Source of the DNA: Mactra quadrangularis
Lineage: Eukaryota; Mollusca; Bivalvia; Venerida; Mactridae
Reading direction: 5' to 3'
Assembly: GCA_025267735.1 (NCBI GenBank)
Contig: CM046307.1
Coordinates: 59,577,395-59,641,394, forward strand
Length of the DNA: 64,000 nucleotides
Part shown: in pieces, positions 62,501 through 64,000 of the stretch
Layout: the number at the start of each line of letters is the position of its first letter
Numbering within the stretch: position 1 is the first letter of the stretch
Notes under the pieces: generated by a model
What the model saw: the letters and a program-made list of their open reading frames with translations, nothing else
Databases searched by the model: none
What the model was told of the DNA's origin: nothing
Position numbers and translations under genes: made by a program

Positions 62501-63475
62501 GTCATCTATTTATGTCAAAATCTTTTTATCCGATTTTTGCCAAACCAAGAGATATTATGTTGTGGCTACCTAAGTTATGGCAATTGAATAGTTTTATAAG
62601 ATAGTTTTTACATTTTGGCATATACATTTAATTGGCAGTAATATTAAAATCATTTGATATAAGAAACTGGTCCTAATGTTTTATGGACATAATGTCAGCA
62701 AACCAGAGTTTATTGTACACACCATGAGTTATTGTGACGTCTGATTCTGGTTATCATAAGATTTAAGATATAAACAAAATGTATATTGTTTTGTTCTTTG
62801 CAGGTTTTCTGTCTAGTGATAAAACTGAAGCTAGACTTTCAACCAACAAAGTTCCTATGTTGACTGGTTTCAGAGATGGTATGTAAGAAGGAGTACTTTA
62901 TGCGTGCAGTAGGGGTCCTAAGTCTTATCTTTTTTCAAACAATGAGGGGTGTTTCTTTATCATTAGACAAGCATTTATAGCCTTTGCTAAGTCTGTATAA
63001 GTCTATATACTATTTATGTTAGCTCGATCGTGCAACAAGTTCTTACAACCTAGATTAGGCATTTTCAAGTCCACTTCCTAATTCCTGGTCCTCCAGTACT
63101 GAGCTAGTAGGATAAAGTTGCTTGCTCAAGGAACTATCTAGGTAGATTTTGAATGGGATTTGAACCAAGGCAGACCTGGCTATTCAATGATTAGGTGTGT
63201 ATTAATGATCTTTCATTCCTTTTGTTTCTAAGGCTACAATTTCTACATGTTATGGGGTATTTTTTAACTGACATTAATGTTCAGTAAACAAAATTGAAGA
63301 AAAAAAAATTGTTCAGTATTCACTATATGAGATTATTTACAGGTATCTGGTCGTATGCTTGGCGTTTAGTAAAGGAATATGCTGTAAAATACAATCTTAT
63401 ACATGTTAGTGTTGGTCCTGTGTATGATCATAATTATGATGGATTGGCTGATGAACATCACTCAAATCTTACACA
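29522..63475 (+). CDS. Ectonucleotide pyrophosphatase/phosphodiesterase, ENPP1/3-like (20 exons seen, 3' end outside window)
   Basis: Exons: 29522-29548, 32029-32073, 40554-40616, 41383-41499, 41845-42071, 42506-42677, 43548-43667, 44065-44140, 44436-44469, 47339-47477, 48552-48660, 56911-57060, 57776-57929, 58381-58447, 59143-59230, 60438-60598, 60980-61150, 62070-62202, 62804-62878, 63343-63475; all phases agree, giving 753 codons plus 2 bases. The product hydrolyses nucleotide phosphodiester/pyrophosphate bonds outside the cell. Residues 1-39 are cytoplasmic, 40-61 form a signal anchor ([23 protein letters not shown]), 62-155 a Thr/Ser-rich stalk, ~165-530 the catalytic domain, and ~585 onward a nuclease-like domain. 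Zinc ligands Asp172, Asp328, His332, Asp375, His376 and His490 and nucleophile Thr208 (PTLTFPNH) are all present. The loop [10 protein letters not shown], present in nucleotide-cleaving ENPPs and lost in autotaxin, is kept. No somatomedin-B domains lie between anchor and catalytic domain, unlike vertebrate ENPP1-3. The first two exons are less certain. Vertebrate homologues are about 875-925 residues, so ~100 are missing. Confidence 0.9.
31318..31344 (+). repeat. (GGAA)n microsatellite
   Basis: About seven AAGG units in a row. Confidence 0.95.
31757..31930. mobile_element. Small inverted-repeat element candidate
   Basis: GGCACCAGAGTCC and GGACTCTGGTGCC are a perfect 13-bp inverted pair about 130 bp apart, near matching GAGGCAC and GTGCATGGAG flanks. 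Confidence 0.4.
32029..32073 (+). CDS. ENPP-like gene, putative exon 2 (cytoplasmic tail)
   Basis: 45-nt exon between GCTTTATTTTACAG and GTAAGT, phase 0 at both ends, encoding [15 protein letters not shown]. The acidic, Ser/Tyr-containing peptide suits a cytoplasmic tail. Confidence 0.5.
32262..32522 (+). mobile_element. tRNA-derived SINE, family B
   Basis: Head CAATGGTCCAGTGGTAGGAC, then GAGAGGTCCCGGGTAGGATCC as a B-box relic, then the body GAGCAAGAAATTTACCTACA and CCAGGTGTAAATGGGTACTG through ACTTTAAACCACACTTTAGG. It abuts the MITE at 32524. Confidence 0.8.
32524..32739. mobile_element. GCGAGCGAG-containing MITE, copy 1
   Basis: CACAACAAATTGATCATATG mirrors CATATCATCAACTTGTTGTG. Inside are TTCCTCGCTCGCTC and TTCGCTCGCTCGCCCC. 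An opposite-orientation copy lies at 39343. Confidence 0.75.
32740..34232. other. Gene-free stretch within ENPP intron 2
   Basis: Nothing supportable except a 13-base G run at 33517-33529 in the putative intron. Confidence 0.45.
33517..33529 (+). repeat. 13-base poly-G run
   Basis: Uninterrupted G tract, flanked by TTTTTAA and TCGAAC; a likely sequencing and replication trouble spot. Confidence 0.9.
34233..34557. mobile_element. 325-bp foldback element with ~85-bp arms
   Basis: GTAGCCTGTTCAATTACACT mirrors GGTAATTGAACAGGCTAC, and the match continues inward through AACGATACATTCGGAACTCC and GGCCATTC. A second inner pair (AAACAAATATACGATCGTTA / TAACGATCGTATATTTGTTT) makes nearly the whole element a hairpin. 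The inner part is homologous to 12360-12710. Confidence 0.85.
34558..36988. other. Gene-free stretch within ENPP intron 2
   Basis: A minus-strand open frame at 35066-35263 shows no exon borders or recognisable domain. No repeat is evident. Confidence 0.45.
36989..37154. mobile_element. Tigger/pogo-like MITE
   Basis: TACAGTAAAGTCCCGCTATT and AATGGCGAAACTACTGTA are inverted and include the TA duplications. Internally GGTCTCGATAATAAGACCG is a further hairpin. Confidence 0.75.
37155..37863. other. Gene-free stretch within ENPP intron 2
   Basis: AT-rich; nothing supportable seen. Confidence 0.45.
37864..38220. mobile_element. 357-bp foldback element with ~70-bp arms
   Basis: CCACAGGTGACAGACCCAAT mirrors TTTGGGTCTGTCACCTGTGG, and the arms continue through CCTTATTATAGTAT and AAAAGGTCTCTAACGCCTGT. 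The two arms differ by only a few bases and short indels. Confidence 0.85.
38221..39342. other. Gene-free stretch within ENPP intron 2
   Basis: No exon or repeat that I can support. Confidence 0.45.
39343..39560. mobile_element. GCGAGCGAG-containing MITE, copy 2 (opposite orientation)
   Basis: CACAACAAGGTGATGACAGG mirrors the AACAAATGATCAACTTAATTGTTGTG end; GGGGCGAGCGAGCGAAGAAT and ATGAGCGAGCGAGGAAAT match copy 1 reversed. Confidence 0.75.
39757..40050 (+). repeat. 98-bp unit, three perfect tandem copies
   Basis: ATATCGTGCAGGTATATCTC recurs at 39761, 39859 and 39957, exactly 98 bp apart, with no difference that I can see between copies. Recent triplication or an assembly effect. Confidence 0.9.
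40051..40553. other. End of ENPP intron 2
   Basis: Unique-looking AT-rich DNA leading to the acceptor of exon 3; GATGACGTCACAG at 40211 contains a TGACGTCA (CRE-type) palindrome. Confidence 0.4.
40554..40616 (+). CDS. ENPP-like gene, exon 3 (start of membrane anchor)
   Basis: After TTTCTTTACAG; encodes [21 protein letters not shown]. Basic residues before a hydrophobic run fix the inside-out (type II) orientation. Donor GTATAT, phase 0. Confidence 0.7.
41383..41499 (+). CDS. ENPP-like gene, exon 4 (rest of anchor, stalk start)
   Basis: Encodes [19 protein letters not shown], finishing the membrane span, then a Thr/Ser-rich stretch. NKT is a potential N-glycosylation site right outside the membrane. 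Donor GTAAGT. Confidence 0.85.
41845..42071 (+). CDS. ENPP-like gene, exon 5 (Thr/Ser-rich stalk)
   Basis: 75 codons, about half Thr, Ser or Pro, with TTEKEST occurring in near-repeat form (TEKESTT twice). Mucin-like O-glycosylation is likely. It ends with two cysteines ([12 protein letters not shown]) just before the catalytic domain. No somatomedin-B cysteine pattern is present. Confidence 0.85.
42386..42443 (+). repeat. 33-bp direct duplication in ENPP intron 5
   Basis: TTTTGTTGCCAAATGCAAGA occurs twice, 33 bp apart. Confidence 0.75.
42506..42677 (+). CDS. ENPP-like gene, exon 6 (first metal ligand, nucleophile)
   Basis: Encodes [15 protein letters not shown], with metal-binding Asp172, and [16 protein letters not shown], with nucleophile Thr208 and Asn211. 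Donor GTATGT. Confidence 0.95.
43019..43095 (+). mobile_element. tRNA-like SINE head fragment
   Basis: GATCAGCTAAGTTAGGAGAG, CTTGCAAGCAGGAGG and GGATTCAATCCC look like A-box, anticodon arm (TGC) and B-box regions. It is diverged and intronic, so I call it a SINE fragment, not a tRNA gene. Confidence 0.5.
43232..43512 (+). mobile_element. tRNA-derived SINE, family A (older copy)
   Basis: TGGGTCTGTAGCGCAGCTGG head, GCAAGTTTGAATGCCACC B-box relic, and the full body with numerous substitutions, in ENPP intron 6. Confidence 0.8.
43548..43667 (+). CDS. ENPP-like gene, exon 7 (catalytic domain)
   Basis: Encodes [20 protein letters not shown]...[15 protein letters not shown] is a hallmark of the family. 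120 nt, phase 0 at both ends. Confidence 0.95.
44065..44140 (+). CDS. ENPP-like gene, exon 8 (catalytic domain)
   Basis: Encodes [20 protein letters not shown]; ends in phase 1 at GTATTC. Confidence 0.92.
44436..44469 (+). CDS. ENPP-like gene, exon 9 (34-nt micro-exon)
   Basis: Encodes [11 protein letters not shown], the centre of the insertion loop. It is followed by GTAAGT and then the intron that contains the 37-bp splice-site array. Confidence 0.85.
44806..47338 (+). repeat. 37-bp minisatellite carrying the exon-10 splice acceptor, ~68 copies
   Basis: The unit reads GTATATTTTACTTGTATATT then TACAG|TGGTGTCATATA. It fills most of ENPP intron 9 and runs directly into the real acceptor (TTGTATATTTACAG|TGGTATAACATATG), which is its last, diverged member. 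Variants include TACAG (acceptor intact) and TACAA (acceptor AG lost), CTTGTAT and CTGGTAT. Copy number is estimated from 2533 bp / 37. Open frames across it are by-products. Confidence 0.95.
47339..47477 (+). CDS. ENPP-like gene, exon 10 (metal ligands Asp328, His332)
   Basis: Starts at TGGTATAACATATG after TATATTTACAG, the last member of the array acceptors. Encodes ...[19 protein letters not shown] with two zinc ligands. Confidence 0.95.
47719..48251. mobile_element. piggyBac-like MITE in ENPP intron 10
   Basis: TTAACCCTTTACTGG at the left and GCGGTAAAGGGTTGA at the right are inverted, with CCC..GGG tips next to TTAA (left) and TTGA (right, one change). TTAA plus CCCTTT tips is the piggyBac pattern. 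The 533 bp are non-coding, and GC is higher than in the flanks. Confidence 0.6.
48552..48660 (+). CDS. ENPP-like gene, exon 11 (Asp375-His376)
   Basis: Encodes [18 protein letters not shown] and ends IVIIADHG, with the glycine codon split by the 8.25-kb intron that houses the LTR element. Confidence 0.95.
48680..49367. mobile_element. TIR-bounded element candidate (~690 bp)
   Basis: AATTACAACCTAA at the left and TTAGGTTGTAATT at the right are a perfect 13-bp inverted repeat, followed by GCGA / TCGC a little further in. No frame of note inside. Confidence 0.45.
49369..49527. mobile_element. Palindromic MITE, split by the LTR retrotransposon
   Basis: TAAGGAATGAATTCATAGAA...GTGATAGCTAAT mirrors ATTAGCTATCAC...TTCTATGAATTCA with ~65-bp near-perfect arms. 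The last bases of the right arm (TTCATTCCTTA) are found beyond the LTR element at 56488-56498. Confidence 0.85.
49524..49527. repeat. 4-bp target site duplication, left
   Basis: TTCA; matches 56488-56491. Joining the flanks with one TTCA restores the arm of the palindromic MITE, which confirms the exact insertion point. Confidence 0.9.
49528..49821 (-). repeat. 3' LTR (left-hand copy)
   Basis: Identical by eye to 56194-56487 over all 294 bp. Confidence 0.93.
49822..50595 (-). other. 3' untranslated region of the LTR element
   Basis: About 770 bp without an ORF of note. On minus strand GTGGGGGA (49826-49833), four bases before the LTR, is a weak polypurine-tract candidate. Sequences such as ACTATGAATGTTAACTA and AACCATTAACCA give mild internal repetition. 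It does not contain the missing integrase. Confidence 0.6.
50596..52596 (-). CDS. Env-like class I fusion glycoprotein, baculovirus-F/errantivirus type (666 residues)
   Basis: Predicted membrane glycoprotein that would let the element's particles fuse with cells. Residues 1-20 are a signal peptide ([15 protein letters not shown]). A basic furin-type site KTKR at 121-124 is followed by a hydrophobic, Gly-containing segment ([12 protein letters not shown]) that fits a fusion peptide, then a heptad-rich stretch ~145-250. Several N-glycosylation sites and paired cysteines lie in the rest of the ectodomain. A membrane span at ~563-584 ([15 protein letters not shown]) precedes an 82-residue basic and polar tail. 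This order matches the F-like Env of gypsy-type errantiviruses and baculovirus F, although identity to them is not measurable here. The frame is unbroken. Membership of the Baculo_F family is an inference from architecture. Confidence 0.82.
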   Translation of the reverse strand: MSPFTLSILTAVILISLGGGNVIIQDSVVYFKTNEVATSRAKWLATIVIDFADFERFISYIDNDVQRAGSLVKILMHNYTRTQLDTFKRILYTYEQEIQYLNSEFNEIKSEFHQFRKIKGKTKRSVIPIIGEGLSWLFGLASENDIQVIRQQVSNLATNQKRIIHVVENSLTIINASRVMIQENRQTINKLLETVKQLDMKLNTINHELLSEIMENRKFFITTLQFNLLLDEIKLLLGDARLYLGNIHAQLNSLRQGKLSTKIISPGRLQEMLVEIQGKLPKLMTFLSDPQTDIWSFYRHLTTGVVFMTDKIVMILSIPIIRVDQTYEVYRAFSLPTLSPTPVVGDKDLLASIELENSGLLINKERTQYQLLTETELNSCSHGDIKYCMVISPVYTVGLSKSCIVNTFLNGSPNKFCQIKIEQQILPISKYLFGTSWVVISRDELSLSLVCNGRRTGISTKPRLDIIQINEQCTVSGNHFSLSTPYIIGRSMINHNSQNLLAFANFSNTLLWGDFNAVLPNVSEINIPPKLREIDEMLMNMLIDDLSRVNYNEFNNKSVKHSTWFQLSTTIASLVVIITAICCIRKHISKLRNRLSKCLRKGDKEGQNDAASEMRLQQMENSGGQPLAGSAPQSGDEKHNEAINAINVERLYPYVYVPSRNETTRL
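52600..55017 (-). CDS. Pol protein: protease, reverse transcriptase, RNase H; integrase absent
   Basis: Expressed by -1 frameshift from gag; the open pol frame begins at 55017 and there is no ATG of its own at the start. Protease: [10 protein letters not shown], with catalytic DSG at 54853-54861, and later ILGLDWL. Reverse transcriptase: [16 protein letters not shown], ...[10 protein letters not shown] and catalytic YLDD at 53575-53586. RNase [13 protein letters not shown] and [19 protein letters not shown], ending with the DHKPLKYLL and LLSRVPVD region typical of Ty3/gypsy. About 35 residues later the frame ends (TGA at 52600-52602) in sequence that looks like an intron end. No HHCC zinc finger or DDE core follows, so the ~1.2 kb that usually encodes integrase is missing. 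The remaining domains look intact. Confidence 0.92.
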   Translation of the reverse strand, partial: KFKLRAFSHVEANARSSKSTYNINRTIFINSAYVSNNSLLLKIEKQKYRALLDSGAEVSLIHRRVYDGLKTKPKLGKHNLNLATAGNTPLHVDGLIELKFNLGGLIMSHKFYVVRNLNRNIILGLDWLQSRGVRVYHDLSCIRVHDTYVPLVDDIHVASILRLRSKVSIRPQSASICYCSVRKHPQFPENKLYEISDIENGSLTNEPGVLITASICNLTNSRKIPIMIVNSTNKTFLLKQGSPVGKLISVEPQDISSIAKCVNGHKVDSIDNENNSEQFSDIDVPDKYRNAIRRLLIRNSDLFASNDAQLSHTDTVKMKIDTGTSPPIKLKPYRTQINNRKIIDKAVDEMLDAKIIDRSRSEWAFPVVIVDKKDGTKRYCVDFRKLNKVTKMNSYPLPVIDDILALLGKAKFFTSLDLKSGYWQVLMDNKDKDKTAFTCHRGLFHFNVMPFGLVNAPAIFQELMNRVLEGLNDFSTAYLDDILIYSDTFEEHLAHIQKVFDRLRTHSLRLKLKKCSFLKSETNYLGFVINEHGIQPEPRKVDVINRLPAPTTVREIRQFIGMASYYRRYIYHFSEIAEPLIALTRKYAKFNWTDSCQVAFDNIKQALVKLPLLCFPDPSLPYTLYTDASDKCIGACLTQTIIENNESIERPIYYLSHRLSDTQTRWSTIEKEAYAIYYSLQKLDHYLHNAEFVIKCDHKPLKYLLDSPMQNKKISLWALSIAGYNCKIEYLAGTENTVADLLSRVPVDSSPGDDIESSLVDPDINRHTYEIGALNSVQFTPAEFARCTAYLSCLNLYFFLCLCFS
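52604..52630 (-). promoter_or_regulatory. Splice-acceptor-like site before env
   Basis: A T-rich tract ending TTTATGTTTCAG, with AG at 52604-52605, lies 8 bases before the env ATG. That suits a spliced env mRNA as in errantiviruses and retroviruses. The pol stop lies across the site, giving TGAAACATG between the two frames. Confidence 0.6.
54971..55014 (-). promoter_or_regulatory. -1 ribosomal frameshift signal at the gag-pol junction
   Basis: TTTAAAC (55008-55014) lies in the correct X XXY YYZ register in the gag frame. Next come the gag TAA (55005-55007), a 7-base spacer (55001-55007, including the stop) and a perfect 10-bp stem, CTTCTCGCAT (54991-55000) with ATGCGAGAAG (54971-54980), around a 10-base loop. 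The pol frame is exactly -1 to gag and is open from 55017. UUUAAAC is the heptamer used by coronaviruses. Confidence 0.88.
55005..55976 (-). CDS. Gag protein of the LTR element (323 residues)
   Basis: Structural protein that packages the element RNA in particles. Residues ~75-210 resemble a retrotransposon capsid region ([19 protein letters not shown], then a QxxxExVxxYAERL-like stretch). Two CCHC zinc knuckles are intact: [14 protein letters not shown] and [14 protein letters not shown] near residues 257-312. The start ATG follows a ~217-bp leader after the LTR. The frame ends in TAA directly behind the slippery heptamer TTTAAAC, so part of the ribosomes should shift into the pol frame. No break is seen. 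Confidence 0.92.
   Translation of the reverse strand: MAEGVQMPHEIPLPGGNPANRDDLFFHLFNSMDRQMANLTTSVRSVDQNMKALTSSVYTQGVTKIIKSFDGSKPKEFKEWVKSIEKFISSAEIPTENAKSIAYQVSLGPVSDFLKRYLDAHPSHSWEQVKLALKINFGEIIDSQYALLLLKQCKQKSGETVQIYAERLNSLADDAFEGQPQCVRDHQLIGCFVDGLRDDKLKLRIMKANPAQISDAISIAAAEQTVQKRFKLRTGHDYGEKSEHTPIEVDHSRHSLRCRYCNRKGHLIKDCRKRQFENKANAVQIDSEQVKAEKEIICFRCRKPGHITRNCQVRSQKKTKNLN
56165..56181 (-). other. Candidate tRNA primer-binding site
   Basis: TGGTGCCGTTTGACAGG on minus strand starts with the TGG expected opposite a tRNA CCA end, 12 bases inside the 5' LTR. I cannot name the tRNA. Confidence 0.35.
56194..56487 (-). repeat. 5' LTR (right-hand copy)
   Basis: 294 bp, TG...CA ends. On minus strand it has GACCAATGAG (CCAAT box) and CACGTG within ATCACCACGTGATCATTG, plausible promoter elements. 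No clear TATA box. Confidence 0.93.
56488..56498. mobile_element. Right TSD and remaining tip of the palindromic MITE
   Basis: TTCATTCCTTA completes the arm GAATTCATTCCTTA, mirror of TAAGGAATGAATTC at 49369. Confidence 0.85.
56499..56910. other. End of ENPP intron 11
   Basis: Unique-looking sequence with a GGGTGGGAGGGGGG tract at 56520, leading to the exon 12 acceptor. Confidence 0.45.
56911..57060 (+). CDS. ENPP-like gene, exon 12
   Basis: Starts [18 protein letters not shown] after TTCTCTTTCTATAG; phase 1 at both ends. Confidence 0.92.
57776..57929 (+). CDS. ENPP-like gene, exon 13
   Basis: Encodes [20 protein letters not shown] through [12 protein letters not shown]; ends AG|gtaaaa in phase 2. 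Confidence 0.92.
58381..58447 (+). CDS. ENPP-like gene, exon 14 (His490)
   Basis: Encodes [25 protein letters not shown] carries the last zinc ligand, His490. Confidence 0.95.
59143..59230 (+). CDS. ENPP-like gene, exon 15
   Basis: Encodes [20 protein letters not shown], the conserved end of the catalytic fold (ALF..GP). Confidence 0.94.
59755..59905 (-). mobile_element. tRNA-SINE, family C, diverged
   Basis: Shares TTGAGTCCACTTCCTGGTCC, CTAGTAGGATAAAGTTTCTT and an antisense B-box relic (TTGAACCAA) with 63065-63215. Located in ENPP intron 15. Confidence 0.5.
60058..60340 (+). mobile_element. tRNA-derived SINE, family A, very diverged
   Basis: GGTCTGTGGCACAATAGG head, then TATACCCTTCTATGAAATTT, GAGAAGTTT, and AAATTGTGTTGACATTGGGT retain the family A order in ENPP intron 15. 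Confidence 0.65.
60438..60598 (+). CDS. ENPP-like gene, exon 16 (end of catalytic domain, linker)
   Basis: Encodes [20 protein letters not shown], where the PA.NNGT motif closes the catalytic domain, followed by a Cys-containing linker [17 protein letters not shown]. Confidence 0.93.
60980..61150 (+). CDS. ENPP-like gene, exon 17 (start of nuclease-like domain)
   Basis: 57 codons, including [20 protein letters not shown], which resembles the start of the ENPP nuclease-like domain. Phase 0 at both ends. Confidence 0.88.
61680..62012. mobile_element. Tigger/pogo-like MITE in ENPP intron 17
   Basis: TACAGTAAAGTTCCCACTAT and CATTGGAACTTTACTGTA are inverted and include TA duplications. Two copies of GAAAATCATCAAAA/AAAATCATCAAAAA and an AATAATAATAATAATAATA run are internal. 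Confidence 0.7.
62070..62202 (+). CDS. ENPP-like gene, exon 18
   Basis: Encodes [20 protein letters not shown]...RLFDPG. Its acceptor (AACTATCTAAG) has a poor polypyrimidine tract, so this border is slightly less sure; phase fits both sides. Confidence 0.75.
62255..62345 (+). repeat. Short tandem duplication in ENPP intron 18
   Basis: TTTTTCTTAAAAGTGAAATA occurs twice about 50 bp apart, each copy near a GTTTGATA motif. Confidence 0.7.
62804..62878 (+). CDS. ENPP-like gene, exon 19
   Basis: Encodes [20 protein letters not shown]; the NxVPM segment is typical of the ENPP nuclease-like domain. Confidence 0.88.
63065..63215 (-). mobile_element. tRNA-SINE, family C
   Basis: On minus strand GGTTCAAATCCC is a B-box; plus-strand CAAGTCCACTTCCTAATTCC and GAGCTAGTAGGATAAAGTTG match 59755-59905. 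Located in ENPP intron 19. Confidence 0.55.
63343..63475 (+). CDS. ENPP-like gene, exon 20 (last exon in window)
   Basis: Encodes [20 protein letters not shown] and [17 protein letters not shown], matching the GP.FD.NYDG motif of the family. I place the donor at ACACA|GTAGGT; reading on would hit TAG immediately. Confidence 0.88.
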
Positions 63476-64000
63476 GTAGGTTTTTATATCACATTTAAAT
63501 CACATCGAAAAATTGATATACATGTATATATATTTGTGGATAATTGTATATATTTGTATTTGACTTCAAGTTAAACAAGTTTAACACATGATTGCATGTT
63601 GCTGCAATTTAGCACTGTCTCGGGTCATAATGTAAATATAATCTTTTTTCTCAATTACATTTTTGTTAGATTTTCTTGCAGAAGGTAGCTTGACATTTAG
63701 ATTAGTTTAATTGTTTAATATATCAATCAGGCTCATGGTTTTTATTTCCTATGCTTAGAATGTTTAAAGTTTGTAAAAAGCAGAAGGTTTTTAAAACCAA
63801 CACCTGAATTTGCTTCTAAATTGCAATGTAATTTGATGTTTAAGTTTTCATGCCTTGTTCATGTGTTTAATGCCTGAAAATTTTACTTGGAAAAAATGAG
63901 TAGACAGATAAACTACGTGGAAGGGCATCTGACTTGCGGAAAAGGTTTAGCTCAATATACATTTTCCTCCCATTTCATTTAGTGCACTCTGCATGAGACT
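63476..64000. other. Start of ENPP intron 20
   Basis: No further exon visible. CATCTGACTTGCGGAAAAGG at 63925 may be the start of another tRNA-like SINE cut by the window edge. Confidence 0.45.

Overview
The window reads as animal nuclear DNA. It is AT-rich, its genes are split by many introns with GT-AG borders, and it is packed with tRNA-derived SINEs, foldback/MITE elements and satellites. Elements ending in ATACCCCCGC and the SINE set suggest a mollusc, most likely a bivalve; that is an inference. No rRNA genes, CRISPR arrays or bacterial operons are present.

Layout. 1-400 is a 51-bp tandem repeat. 1899-3495 holds the last three coding exons of an unrecognised plus-strand gene. 3.5-29.5 kb is mostly mobile and repetitive DNA: SINEs, at least ten inverted-repeat elements (several nested in each other), a 325-bp tandem repeat and a ~4-kb satellite-like foldback block at 23.9-28.1 kb. 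From 29522 to the right edge runs one large plus-strand gene, reconstructed here as 20 exons. It encodes a type II membrane ectonucleotide pyrophosphatase/phosphodiesterase (ENPP1/3-like): a short cytoplasmic tail, one membrane anchor, a Thr/Ser-rich stalk, a complete catalytic domain with all metal ligands and the nucleophile, and the start of the nuclease-like domain. Its last ~100 residues lie beyond 64000. Exon phases chain without a break through 753 codons.

Two introns of this gene stand out. The intron before exon 10 (44470-47338) is filled with about 68 copies of a 37-bp unit that carries a copy of the exon-10 splice acceptor. Most copies, if used as acceptor, would place a stop codon four codons later. 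The intron after exon 11 (48661-56910) contains a palindromic MITE. That MITE is split by a 6960-bp LTR retrotransposon in antisense, with two LTRs identical by eye, a 4-bp TTCA target duplication and intact gag, pol and env-like frames. Gag and pol are linked by a UUUAAAC slippery site followed by a perfect 10-bp hairpin. The env-like protein looks like a baculovirus-F/errantivirus class I fusion protein. The integrase domain is absent: pol stops soon after RNase H, beside a splice-acceptor-like tract, three bases before the env start.

All motif and identity statements were read by eye; no search or folding program was run.
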